Of a stretch of 64,000 nucleotides of DNA, positions 28,037 through 36,141 are shown in pieces (the first letter of the stretch is position 1; every line of letters begins with the position of its first letter). A program made the translations under genes and the position numbers. Source of the DNA: Photobacterium lutimaris. Lineage in GTDB: Bacteria > Pseudomonadota > Gammaproteobacteria > Enterobacterales > Vibrionaceae. The notes under the pieces were generated by a model. The model made no database searches. It was not told the DNA's origin and saw only the letters and a program-made list of their open reading frames with translations. The DNA lies in assembly GCF_003025555.1 (NCBI RefSeq), contig NZ_PYMH01000005.1, forward strand, positions 248,001 to 312,000, read 5' to 3'.

Positions 28037-28318
28037 ATGGCAAAGTATCAATTCTTTTGTAAGCCAGATTCAAACCGTAAAGCGTTTACGTATATTGAAA
28101 TGGCAAGCAACAGCTTTTCTGCTGAGAAACAGCAGTTATTGGAAGTGGGTTTCGAGGTTGAGGGTGATGTGATTTATGCGGATTCATCAGATGAGGCTGT
28201 AGACAAATTCAAATCAAACTTCGTCGCGCCTCTAGAGGACTATGCCAATTCACATCCCGCTGGTGGTATAGCGACTTTTATGTTCGAGACATTTAAAGCG
28301 ATCCGAGGCAAAAAATAG
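28037..28318 (+). CDS. Small cytosolic hypothetical protein
   Basis: A 93-residue acidic protein (MAKYQFFCKPDSNRKAFTY...) without signal peptide or membrane segment. The alternation of VGFEVEGDVIYADSSDEAVDKFKSNF suggests a small alpha/beta fold. I do not recognise it beyond a general resemblance to short conserved proteins of Vibrio and relatives. It has a weak AGGGA site about ten bases before ATG 28037 and its own promoter region of about 250 bases. Confidence 0.6.
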   Translation: MAKYQFFCKPDSNRKAFTYIEMASNSFSAEKQQLLEVGFEVEGDVIYADSSDEAVDKFKSNFVAPLEDYANSHPAGGIATFMFETFKAIRGKK

Positions 28319-28508
28319 TTGGTAATCTTATTCAATACGCATTGTTCGGTGTTCCTAAGTGCCTAATTAATTTTAATTTGGTTGGTCTTTGACCACCGAT
28401 GCTGAAATATCAACCGGCAGTGTAAAATGTCGGTTAATTCTCTTGTTCCTTAACATTTAATCGTTTCCGTCGCTTTAAGATCCTGCCTTTTATCGCAGTG
28501 GAAATAAC

Positions 28509-28895
28509 ATGAAAAAGATAATGCCCCTCCTTCTCGCTTTCGGGCTGTGCGCGTCAATGAATGCCAATGCCGGGACCGGGATCGGCGTGTCTGTTGGCGA
28601 CCCTTTCTGGGGGCTAGATATGAAACACAATGGCTTTCGGGTCAATGTCAGCCTTGATGATCAGTTCGGGGTCGGTGTGAATAAAACCTATGGTGTACAA
28701 GGGACACCTCTTTACCTCTTTCTTGGGGGACAATACGTAGACAGAAACAAACACTATGTTGCGATCACACCGGGTATCGGGGCGGAATTTCGCGTACGTC
28801 CTATGGGCTTCTATGTTGATTTGACGCCTGCGGTATATTTGGATGAGCTGGATATCGAGCTGGAAGCAAGAGCGGGTTTTCGAGTCTACTTCTAA
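28509..28895 (+). CDS. Small exported, outer-membrane-like protein
   Basis: A 128-residue protein with a signal peptide (about 1-21, ending ANA). The mature part alternates hydrophobic and polar residues over short stretches (FRVNVSLDDQFGVGVNKTYG, LYLFLGGQYVDRNKHYVAITPGIGAEFRV) and ends in FRVYF, a terminal aromatic typical of outer-membrane beta strands. At this size it could make a small barrel or half barrel. Family not recognised. It has its own upstream region and a bidirectional terminator downstream. Confidence 0.6.
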   Translation: MKKIMPLLLAFGLCASMNANAGTGIGVSVGDPFWGLDMKHNGFRVNVSLDDQFGVGVNKTYGVQGTPLYLFLGGQYVDRNKHYVAITPGIGAEFRVRPMGFYVDLTPAVYLDELDIELEARAGFRVYF

Positions 28896-29007
28896 GTGTC
28901 GGAATCAGTTTTTGTGTCGTCATCCTTTCATTTCAATATCTGACACATTACTGTTCGCCAAATGGTGAGGGACTTATTTTAACTAAATAGCTTTCTCAGC
29001 GTTGACG

Positions 29008-29042
29008 AAAAGCTGCCATAACACAATGTTATGGCGGCTTTT
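29008..29042. terminator. Bidirectional terminator between convergent genes
   Basis: Stem 29008-29022 with 29028-29042, one G-T pair, 5-base loop, with A and T tracts at the two ends. It lies between the small exported protein gene (+) and the enoyl-CoA hydratase gene (-). Confidence 0.85.
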
Positions 29043-29066
29043 GCCTATATACTTGGGGGCTTGCGG

Positions 29067-29879
29067 TTATTTTGCCAAATCGGCAGCCGTATCGACAAAG
29101 ATGCCTTGGATATCTTTTGCTTCTCGTTCCGTTTGTCCTCCGTGTTTCAGAAAGGCTGAAATAATGGCTTGGGTCTTTTCTTCTTTTGCCCGGTCTAGGA
29201 AGTAGCGTAGCTCTAGCTCTGATCCTGCATTTTCATCTTTAATTGACGCCTCGATGATCTCTTTGTACATCACGATATCGCGGATCTCTAATTGGCTGAT
29301 CACACCAAGTACTTGGGCGAGAAAGCTCTCCATTTCAGCTTTTGGTACATACTGGGTAATAATGTTCAGCGCTTCTGCTTGCTGGGCAGTAAAATCATTC
29401 CCCATCAGTAGGGCTTGCAGCGCCTTATTTTTCCCCATTCTTCGGGCAAACTGTACGGCACCCTGACCGCCTGTCGGGATATTTACGTGAATTTCTGGCT
29501 GAGCAAACGCTGAAGATTCCGTGCCATAGGCCAAATCACACGCCATAACGAACTCATTACCGCCCCCTCGAGCGACACCGTCGACAACGGCTACCGATAC
29601 CTGCTTCATTGCTTTGATATTGGCAATCATATGATTGAATTCAATCGATGCTGCCTGGCCACCCTGCGTGCCGTTAATCACATTCAAATCTAAGTGAGCC
29701 AAAAAGAACTGCGCGTGTAGTGATTTGAACACGACGACTTTTGTCTCTCGGTCATCTGTAAGTGATAACACAAAAGCATTGATTTCATTTATTAAATCAA
29801 TCGTTAATACATTTACCGGTGGGTTGTTGATGGTTACTGTTGCAATGCCGTTGTCATGGTTAATCGATAACTTGCTCAT
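29067..29879 (-). CDS. Enoyl-CoA hydratase / isomerase family protein
   Basis: A 270-residue crotonase-fold enzyme. NPPVNVLTIDL at the start, FFLAHLDL (first oxyanion region) and GVARGGGNEFVMACDLAYG (second oxyanion and helix) identify the family, which hydrates or isomerises enoyl-CoA thioesters. The residues after the GGG are N-E rather than the usual C-E. The precise substrate is not clear; there are no other beta-oxidation genes next to it. The neighbouring LysR gene is divergent, 135 bases away, and is a natural candidate regulator. Confidence 0.82.
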   Translation of the reverse strand: MSKLSINHDNGIATVTINNPPVNVLTIDLINEINAFVLSLTDDRETKVVVFKSLHAQFFLAHLDLNVINGTQGGQAASIEFNHMIANIKAMKQVSVAVVDGVARGGGNEFVMACDLAYGTESSAFAQPEIHVNIPTGGQGAVQFARRMGKNKALQALLMGNDFTAQQAEALNIITQYVPKAEMESFLAQVLGVISQLEIRDIVMYKEIIEASIKDENAGSELELRYFLDRAKEEKTQAIISAFLKHGGQTEREAKDIQGIFVDTAADLAK

Positions 29880-30014
29880 GGTATTTCCTCACTTAGCGTA
29901 ATAGGCTTGTTAAGTGTATGCCCTCAATATGTGGTTACTATATGTTTGTAATAGATGAAGAAAAATGCTCATATTGGCATATAATTGGTGCTTAAAAGGC
30001 AACAAAGAGGATGT

Positions 30015-30962
30015 ATGGATTTTCCCACTCGATTACTGCTGTTACTTGAGGTGGTAGAGCTCGGCTCATTTACCAAAGTTTCCGAGCAAAGAAACGTTGA
30101 TAGATCGGTGATCTCTAAACATATAAGCCGGTTGGAAGAGGAGCTGGGTGTGCGATTGCTCAATCGCACAACACGTTCGCTTTCTTTAACTGCCGCTGGC
30201 AACGAAATGGTGAATCAAGCCAAGTCATTGCGGACTTTGTTGAGCAACACCCATCGGTTGGCACAGAATTACCATGCCGAACCTAAAGGCGTATTGCGCA
30301 TTACCAGTTCAACCTTGTTCGGCCGACAACATGTTCAGCAAGCCGTGTTGGCTTTTCAGCAACAATACTCTGATGTGGACATTGAATTACGCTTAGAAGA
30401 TCGTGTGGTCGATATGGTCAGCGAAGGGTTTGATATCGGATTTCGTATCGGTAAGCCGAAAGCCTCTAGTCTGATTTCGAGGAAAATTGCGCGTAATAGA
30501 CTGTTGATTGTCGCCTCTCCTGCTTTTATTCAAAATTACGGTGAAATAAATACAGTTGAACAGCTGGAGTCATTACCCGCTACCGTGTATTCAGGCCCGG
30601 GACTGTTGCTAGATACATTCAGTTATGTCGATGACAACCAAGAGCAGCAGTCTTTTCAGCTAAAAGTCGCATATAGAGTGAATGATGTTGAAATGGTGAC
30701 AAAGAGTGCGGTGGCTGGGAACACGTTGGCGGTTGTTACTGCGCAGATGATTGAAGGTGAAATCTTGGAAGGCAAACTTATTCCGATCATGACTCACCTG
30801 CATCTCGATGATTTTGGCACGTTCTATGCTGTATATCCACACCGGGATGCCCCCATCAAAACGAAACTGTTTATCGAGACGCTCAAATCCATTATCGGTG
30901 CAGAGATACCGGTATGGGAGAAACAGATCCCTCATTTTGAACAGATGTATGGACGCCAATAG
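30015..30962 (+). CDS. LysR family transcriptional regulator
   Basis: A 315-residue LTTR. The winged HTH (about 1-60) has LLEVVELGSFTKVSEQRNVDRSVISKHISRLEEELGVRLLNRTTR in pieces, followed by the linker helix and a periplasmic-binding-like effector domain (about 90-295) with VDIELRLEDRVVDMVSEGFDIGFR, the CrgA-type subgroup pattern. ATG 30015 has AGAGGA seven bases upstream; the longer frame at 29985 has no ribosome site. It is divergent from the enoyl-CoA hydratase gene and probably controls it; the effector is not known. Confidence 0.88.
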   Translation: MDFPTRLLLLLEVVELGSFTKVSEQRNVDRSVISKHISRLEEELGVRLLNRTTRSLSLTAAGNEMVNQAKSLRTLLSNTHRLAQNYHAEPKGVLRITSSTLFGRQHVQQAVLAFQQQYSDVDIELRLEDRVVDMVSEGFDIGFRIGKPKASSLISRKIARNRLLIVASPAFIQNYGEINTVEQLESLPATVYSGPGLLLDTFSYVDDNQEQQSFQLKVAYRVNDVEMVTKSAVAGNTLAVVTAQMIEGEILEGKLIPIMTHLHLDDFGTFYAVYPHRDAPIKTKLFIETLKSIIGAEIPVWEKQIPHFEQMYGRQ

Positions 30963-30976
30963 CCGCTTAACCACTG

Positions 30977-31010
30977 ATCCTCGCCGAAGGGCGAGGATGT
31001 CAGGCTTTTA
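30977..31010 (+). terminator. Hairpin after the LysR gene
   Basis: Nine-base-pair GC-rich stem (30977-30985 with 30990-30998) with a GAAG loop and a short T run about ten bases later. A probable but not ideal terminator. Confidence 0.6.
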
Positions 31011-31113
31011 GCCCAACGGAAAAATTAACAAGCAATGTGTGTCTGTAAAAACACGGGATCCCTCTATGTGTTCTTCATATACCATGAGGGGTCAATGAGC
31101 TAAGGTACGATGC

Positions 31114-31395
31114 TTATTTCAGCAGCATCGAGCTTAAGTACAACTTTTCTACATCACTGAGGTTTTTCGCAACCGTAATGGCTTCGCGAAGTGGTTCAGA
31201 TAGCTCTAAAAAGTAGCTCGGTGGTACATCAAACAAGCGAACCGCTTTGCCGATCACTTTTCTTGAGGGGGTATGCTTACCATTTTCGATAAGAGAAAGG
31301 TATGTCGGCGTGATATCAAGATGGCTGGCACACTCTTCACTTTTCATTTTCTTGTGAAGCCTTAGTGCCCTAATTTTAAAACCGCTAATACTCAT
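31114..31395 (-). CDS. XRE-type helix-turn-helix regulator
   Basis: A 93-residue protein with an N-terminal Cro/C1-type HTH (about 5-60; KIRALRLHKKMKSEECASHLDITPTYLSLIENGKHTPS in pieces) and a short helical tail. The start is taken at ATG 31395, with no clear ribosome site. It lies 65 bases downstream of a hypothetical gene on the same strand and could be its repressor. The region is AT-rich and lies between two ordinary loci, which suggests acquisition. No toxin family is recognised next to it. Confidence 0.7.
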   Translation of the reverse strand: MSISGFKIRALRLHKKMKSEECASHLDITPTYLSLIENGKHTPSRKVIGKAVRLFDVPPSYFLELSEPLREAITVAKNLSDVEKLYLSSMLLK

Positions 31396-31460
31396 CAAAT
31401 CTAGTCACCATTATTACTATTTATTAAAAAAAACATTTTTGTCAGGGGAAGGGAGACACA

Positions 31461-31814
31461 TTAATCCATCTTTACTGGCGGCATGCTAGCTATTTTTGCT
31501 GCTAGGTATTTATCTTCCTCTGGATTAATCTTGAAGTGGATAAACGAGGTCTCAAAGTTATCATCGTAAGTTAGGCGCTGGGCAACACCGGCTGCTTGAT
31601 CATTATCGAATACTATCCAGTATTCAATACGGCCATTTAAGTCGTTGTTGAAGGTTGTCATGTACTTAATCGTTTGATTTCCAAATGGGACGTCATTCCT
31701 TATAAAGTAAAGTTTCTCTGCCACATTGATTAAATCTTGTGACACAAAGTACACGAGAAAAGCCTTGGCTTCCTCACTAAGTTCATTTAATTCAGTGATA
31801 TGGGCGTAGTTCAT
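31461..31814 (-). CDS. Hypothetical protein (117 aa)
   Basis: A 117-residue soluble protein beginning MNYAHITELNELSEEAKAFL. No signal peptide or TM. A mixed alpha/beta pattern: helices in the first third, then IEYWIVFDNDQAAG and FETSFIHFKI strands. I do not recognise it. It shares a strand with the XRE regulator downstream. No ribosome site is evident before the ATG; the upstream DNA is very AT-rich. A product-regulator pair with the XRE protein is possible. Confidence 0.5.
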   Translation of the reverse strand: MNYAHITELNELSEEAKAFLVYFVSQDLINVAEKLYFIRNDVPFGNQTIKYMTTFNNDLNGRIEYWIVFDNDQAAGVAQRLTYDDNFETSFIHFKINPEEDKYLAAKIASMPPVKMD

Positions 31815-32006
31815 ATTATTTAAACTTTTTAAATATATTGTTTTATTAAATCATCTTTTTAGAACTAATATATGATTACCTTAAAGAGTAATTATATCAA
31901 CTGATAATTTTTGGAATGTTAGATAAGCATTTTATTTTCATTTTTCCTGTTGTAATAAAAAAAAGTCTGAGTACAATGTACCTCCTGTGCTGGCTGGAGG
32001 TTAATT

Positions 32007-32222
32007 ATGGGTAGTGAATGTCATAGTGAAAATATTGATATCAAGTCTATAAGAATGCGACTAAAAGTTAGCCAGCATGAATTTGCCGAAGCACTTGGAC
32101 TAAGCCAAGAAACGATCAAAAGCTGGGAGCAAGGGCGCCGTAATCCTACTGGTTTAGCGAAGAAAGCTCTTAAGCTGATGGAAAAAGATCTTGAGCTTTA
32201 TTATAGATTTAAGTTCAACTGA
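32007..32222 (+). CDS. HigA/NadS-like HTH protein
   Basis: A 71-residue HTH protein: RMRLKVSQHEFAEALGLSQ, then TIKSWEQGRRNPTGLAKKAL, the form usual for antitoxins of the HigA/NadS group and for small autoregulators. ATG 32007 has GGAGG six bases upstream. A cognate HigB-type toxin, normally the gene before it, is not present; the upstream gene runs the other way. So it is an orphan antitoxin-like regulator or pairs with one of the unrecognised small proteins around it. Confidence 0.72.
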   Translation: MGSECHSENIDIKSIRMRLKVSQHEFAEALGLSQETIKSWEQGRRNPTGLAKKALKLMEKDLELYYRFKFN

Positions 32223-32258
32223 ACAAATGACCGATGGCATCTCATTCCTTCCTGCAAG

Positions 32259-32471
32259 GTGCTATTGGTCATTTCTTTCGCCACATACAAGGGTCAAATA
32301 TTGAAACATGATGAATATGAACTTGACTTATACTTTGAAAATATTGAAGAAATAAATAAATCCATTGATGGAATAGACTTTGTTCTTAGCGATGATTTCC
32401 TTAATTTTCGACACCTCAATGTAGTAATACTTTTCATCATAATATTCGCTATTTATTTATTATTCTTTTAA
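32259..32471 (+). CDS. Possible small C-terminally anchored membrane protein
   Basis: A frame of up to 70 codons with a GTG start at 32259 (TTG 32265 is another choice). The N-terminal part is acidic and soluble (HDEYELDLYFENIEEINKSIDGID) and the last 20 residues are a clean hydrophobic segment ending LLFF, like a tail anchor. It lies 36 bases after the HTH gene. The start is poor, so the call is tentative. Function unknown. Confidence 0.35.
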   Translation: MLLVISFATYKGQILKHDEYELDLYFENIEEINKSIDGIDFVLSDDFLNFRHLNVVILFIIIFAIYLLFF

Positions 32472-32559
32472 ATGGAGGGTAAGCGTATTATCACGCCGCC
32501 ATAACCTTAATATCTCTACTTTTTTTCGCTTTAAATACATGAAATATAAAAGAGATATT

Positions 32560-34050
32560 ATGCTGAGTTTTTATAAAGAAAATTGGTTCAACAACATCAA
32601 AGGAGATTTATTATCGGGAATTGTGGTGGCATTAGCCCTCATACCAGAAGCTATCGCATTCTCAATCATCGCAGGCTTAGACCCTAAAGTTGGCCTCTAT
32701 GCATCCTTTTCAATCTGCGTAGTCATTGCTTTCACTGGCTCACGTTCGGGCATGATTTCCGCTTCGACAGGTGCAATGGCTTTGCTAATGACGACATTAG
32801 TGAAAGAGCATGGCCTGGAATACTTATTAGCCGCTTCTTTTTTGGCTGGGATCCTGCAATACACCATTGGGTTGCTCAAGCTGGGTGATCTCATGCGTTT
32901 TGTTTCGCGCTCCATTGTGACAGGTTTCGTGAATGCCCTGGCTATCCTTATCTTCATGGCGCAATTGCCAGAACTGACAGGTGTTACTTGGCATGTCTAT
33001 GCGTTAACAGGAGCTGGGTTGGGGATTATTTACCTATTTCCGTATATCCCTAAGCTTGGCAAGTTATTGCCTTCTCCATTAGTGTGTATCATTGCGATCA
33101 CAGTCTGTACCGTCATGTTTAAGATTGATGTTCGTACTGTGGGGGATATGGGGGCACTGCCTGATTCTCTTCCTGTCTTTTTGATCCCAAATGTCCCGTT
33201 TTCAATCGAAACGCTATACATTATCCTCCCGTATTCATTCGCATTGGCAGTGGTCGGCGTGCTTGAATCGATGATGACGGCAAAAATCATTGACGACATT
33301 ACCGATACACCAAGTGACAACAATGCTGAGTGCAAAGGCCAGGGGATCGCGAATATGGTCTCTGCCATGTTCGGTGGTATGGCGGGATGTGCAATGATTG
33401 GTCAGTCGATGATCAACATGAGTTCGGGCGGTAGAACGCGGCTTTCTACCTTGGCTGCCGGGGTTTTCTTACTCATTATGGTTGTGTTCCTTGGTGATTA
33501 CCTGAAACAAATTCCGATGGCAGCATTGGTCGCTGTCATGATCATGGTTTCTATTAGTACGTTTTCTTGGAAGTCGATCATTGATATCAAGCATCACCCA
33601 CTGAATGCCAATGCAGTGATGATTTCGACTGTCGTTTCCGTCGTCCTAACCCATAACCTTGCGATTGGTGTCGTCGTCGGTGTGGTTGTTTCGACCGTTT
33701 TTTATGCCAACCACAGCCGCAAGATCATGAAGGTGACAGATGATGTGGTGGTTCTCAATGAACATACAATACATAAGGTGCATGGTCAGATATTTTTTGC
33801 CTCAGCCTACAACTTCATCGATATGTTCAACTTCAAACACCCAACGAAGTACGTCACGATAGACTTGTCTGATGCGCATTTCTGGGATATCACCGCCGTT
33901 GGGGCACTAGATAAAGTGATCATCAAGTTTATGGAGGCAGGCTCTATGGTTGATGTCGTGGGAATGAATGAAGAGTCTGAACAGATGATCACCAAGTTCG
34001 CCATATTCGACAAACCCGAAAAACTGGCGAATCAGGCTATTGGCCACTGA
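32560..34050 (+). CDS. SulP family anion transporter
   Basis: A 496-residue inner-membrane transporter with about 12-14 hydrophobic segments (about 20-385), starting with the family signature region [21 protein letters not shown] and including the GLYASF segment, and a C-terminal STAS domain (about 390-490; [20 protein letters not shown]). SulP members carry sulfate, bicarbonate or dicarboxylates; BicA- and DauA-type activity cannot be separated from sequence alone. ATG 32560 is chosen because AAGAG lies six bases upstream; the earlier ATG at 32539 has none. It is convergent with a lipoprotein gene. Confidence 0.88.
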   Translation: MLSFYKENWFNNIKGDLLSGIVVALALIPEAIAFSIIAGLDPKVGLYASFSICVVIAFTGSRSGMISASTGAMALLMTTLVKEHGLEYLLAASFLAGILQYTIGLLKLGDLMRFVSRSIVTGFVNALAILIFMAQLPELTGVTWHVYALTGAGLGIIYLFPYIPKLGKLLPSPLVCIIAITVCTVMFKIDVRTVGDMGALPDSLPVFLIPNVPFSIETLYIILPYSFALAVVGVLESMMTAKIIDDITDTPSDNNAECKGQGIANMVSAMFGGMAGCAMIGQSMINMSSGGRTRLSTLAAGVFLLIMVVFLGDYLKQIPMAALVAVMIMVSISTFSWKSIIDIKHHPLNANAVMISTVVSVVLTHNLAIGVVVGVVVSTVFYANHSRKIMKVTDDVVVLNEHTIHKVHGQIFFASAYNFIDMFNFKHPTKYVTIDLSDAHFWDITAVGALDKVIIKFMEAGSMVDVVGMNEESEQMITKFAIFDKPEKLANQAIGH

Positions 34051-34078
34051 TTATTAAGAAGGAATATGTGTGACAAAT

Positions 34079-34106
34079 GTTCAAATGGCATATATGCCAT
34101 TTGAAC
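34079..34106. repeat. Perfect 28-bp palindrome between convergent genes
   Basis: The two 14-base halves (34079-34092 and 34093-34106) are exact reverse complements with no spacer. It lies 28 bases past the SulP stop and 21 before the end of the lipoprotein gene. There is no long T run, but it could end transcription from both sides or act as a protein-binding palindrome. Confidence 0.85.
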
Positions 34107-34126
34107 TCCCCCGCTTTATTCGACAG

Positions 34127-34828
34127 CTACTCTGATGCAGTCGCTTTGATGTCTACTTTCCCGCTCGTCATATCAACATCCGCGTGATAAACAGCATGCG
34201 GGTCTCCGTAATGTTTGAAAGTAAAATCATAAACGTTTGCTGGAGCCCATATTTTTAAAGTTTTAAAAGGCGTTATGTCATATCCATCTTGCTGGTAGAG
34301 CTCCGTCTCTATCACTTTTGCCATAGCAGATTGTTGGTTGGCTGTTCTATCAATACTGGGTTCGAGCGAGGGGTTGCTTGGATATGAAACACCGTTGTTC
34401 TTAATCAAGCGGAAAGCGCCGTTGCTCCACACCATAAAATCTTGCCAACCGTTGCTGGTGCTATCCGTTAAAAGGACTGGGGGTTTTACCACTGACATCT
34501 GGCTAATGATGTTGCCTGTTTGGTCGAAGATAGCTGCAGTACACCCGCCACTGCCGCAAAAGTAGCTGTCTTGTATCAAGACAAAATGCTCGGCAACGCC
34601 ATCGTTGTTAAGATCCGCACTGCCGGTAAGGTAACGGATATTGTCTTGCTCAAGCGAAAGCCCTTCGGGTGCTAAGATGCTGTCATCAACCCATTGGGCA
34701 ATAATACTGGCGTTAACCGTCTGGTTAGCTGAGGCACGGCTATTGCTATCGACACTCTTGGTTGCGCTGCATCCGATGAGAAGAAGTGAGCTGAACAGGC
34801 ATATCTTTCCTAATTCGCGGTTGAACAT
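34127..34828 (-). CDS. Hypothetical lipoprotein with EF-hand-like loop
   Basis: A 233-residue lipoprotein: signal peptide with lipobox LIGC (Cys at about 20). The mature part has SADLNNDGVAEHFVL, a DxNxDG calcium-type loop that also occurs in FG-GAP-like repeats, and a CGSGGC motif that may form a disulfide. The C-terminal half is beta-rich. The family is not recognised. Monocistronic, convergent with the SulP gene. Confidence 0.6.
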   Translation of the reverse strand: MFNRELGKICLFSSLLLIGCSATKSVDSNSRASANQTVNASIIAQWVDDSILAPEGLSLEQDNIRYLTGSADLNNDGVAEHFVLIQDSYFCGSGGCTAAIFDQTGNIISQMSVVKPPVLLTDSTSNGWQDFMVWSNGAFRLIKNNGVSYPSNPSLEPSIDRTANQQSAMAKVIETELYQQDGYDITPFKTLKIWAPANVYDFTFKHYGDPHAVYHADVDMTSGKVDIKATASE

Positions 34829-34922
34829 TTCTCTTGCTCTTTGGTCGGTACGATTAGGTTATAAGTATATAAAAGGAAAAAGCAGTGACAAAATTTCTTA
34901 ATCCGGTCAACAAACTAGAGAA

Positions 34923-34959
34923 GGTTGAGTGGTTGAGTGGTTGAGTGGTTGAGTGGTTG
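34923..34959. repeat. 8-bp tandem repeat, four and a half copies
   Basis: The unit GGTTGAGT is repeated exactly four times with a partial fifth. It lies upstream of the lipoprotein gene start and downstream of the dehydrogenase gene, outside any ORF. A short tandem repeat of this kind can change copy number by slippage. Confidence 0.9.
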
Positions 34960-34989
34960 GGAGCAGGAGATATTGGGCCTAAATAAACA

Positions 34990-35022
34990 GCGGTGCTGTA
35001 GCCATTACAGCCACAGCACCGC
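34990..35022 (-). terminator. Terminator after the dehydrogenase gene
   Basis: Ten-base-pair stem (34990-34999 with 35013-35022) and a T-rich tract on the minus strand, 19 bases past the stop at 35041. Confidence 0.82.
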
Positions 35023-35040
35023 AGTCAAATAACGTTCGAA

Positions 35041-35922
35041 TTACTTCTTAAGGTTAGTGAAGTAGTCGAAGATTACTGGTACATCGTTGTTACCCATGCC
35101 TGCATCAACAGCAGCTTGTAGGCTTGTAGAAGTACCTTGTGCAATTAGAGACTCAGTGCCTAGCTCTTCACAAAGCGCAAGGAAGTAACCAAGATCTTTG
35201 TTGGCGTTAGCAACAGAGAAGCCCAGTTTCTCTTCGCCGTCTACAGCGTAGAACTTACAGAACTGCATGAACGGTGAGTTAGAAGGGCCCGCTGACATGA
35301 TGTCAAATAGTTGCTGACCGTCAACGCCTGCTAGTTTAGCCACTGCGAACGCTTGAGACATAGTTGCAACAGTCGTCATACCCATGAAGTTGTTCACAAG
35401 CTTAGTAACGTGACCTGAACCTAGCGCACCTAGGTGGAATACGTTTTCGCCTTGCTCGTCAAGAACTGGCTTAACGTTGTTGAACGTTTCTATGTCGCCA
35501 GCAGCCATGATGTTAAGAAGACCATCTTTAGCGTGAGCGGGAGTACGACCTAGAGGAGCATCGATCATACCTGCGCCTTTCTCTGCAAGGTCAGCACCGA
35601 TCTTCTTAGTCGAAGCTGGGATAGACGTACCGAAGTCGATTAGCGTTTTGCCTTCAGACATACCCGCTAGGATACCCATCTCGCCGTAAACTACTTTTTC
35701 AACAACTTCAGACGTTGTCAGGCAAAGCATAACGATATCACTTTTCTCAGCGAGCTCTTTACCAGAAACCGCTTCAGATGCGTTGCCACGAGCGAGAACT
35801 GCTGCCACTGCATCTTTATTAAGATCCATTACGTTAACTTCGTAACCACGGTTTTGAAGATTCTCAACCATGTTGCCGCCCATAAGGCCAAGACCGATGA
35901 AACCAATTACTGGTTTAGTCAT
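35041..35922 (-). CDS. NAD(P)-dependent beta-hydroxyacid dehydrogenase
   Basis: A 293-residue enzyme of the 3-hydroxyisobutyrate / tartronate-semialdehyde reductase family. GFIGLGLMGGNM is the dinucleotide loop; DAPLGRTPAHA is the substrate-binding loop (usually D-A-P-V-S-G-G); the catalytic Lys is in GSGHVTKLVNNFMG. The change of S-G-G to R-T-P places it with the succinic-semialdehyde or HIBADH-like side group. Strong AGGAG upstream. Its codons are noticeably more uniform than those of its neighbours (GTA, GCT, CGT, AAC preferred), suggesting high expression. Monocistronic, with its own terminator. Confidence 0.87.
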   Translation of the reverse strand: MTKPVIGFIGLGLMGGNMVENLQNRGYEVNVMDLNKDAVAAVLARGNASEAVSGKELAEKSDIVMLCLTTSEVVEKVVYGEMGILAGMSEGKTLIDFGTSIPASTKKIGADLAEKGAGMIDAPLGRTPAHAKDGLLNIMAAGDIETFNNVKPVLDEQGENVFHLGALGSGHVTKLVNNFMGMTTVATMSQAFAVAKLAGVDGQQLFDIMSAGPSNSPFMQFCKFYAVDGEEKLGFSVANANKDLGYFLALCEELGTESLIAQGTSTSLQAAVDAGMGNNDVPVIFDYFTNLKK

Positions 35923-36141
35923 TTAAGACTCCTAATAAAATACTATTGTATGACTATATGGCTTAAGGATATACATCTGTCCGTCTTAAAGCAATCGTAG
36001 AATGCTTTGAAATTATCGCCAGTTCACAGTTTTTTGATCTGAGCCAAATCTAGGCCTTAGTTAAATTTTGACGTAAAAAAGTAGCGCAGAAGCCCAATAG
36101 AGACACCTAACTTGGTGTTTTGTATTGGGAATCGTTTTGCT

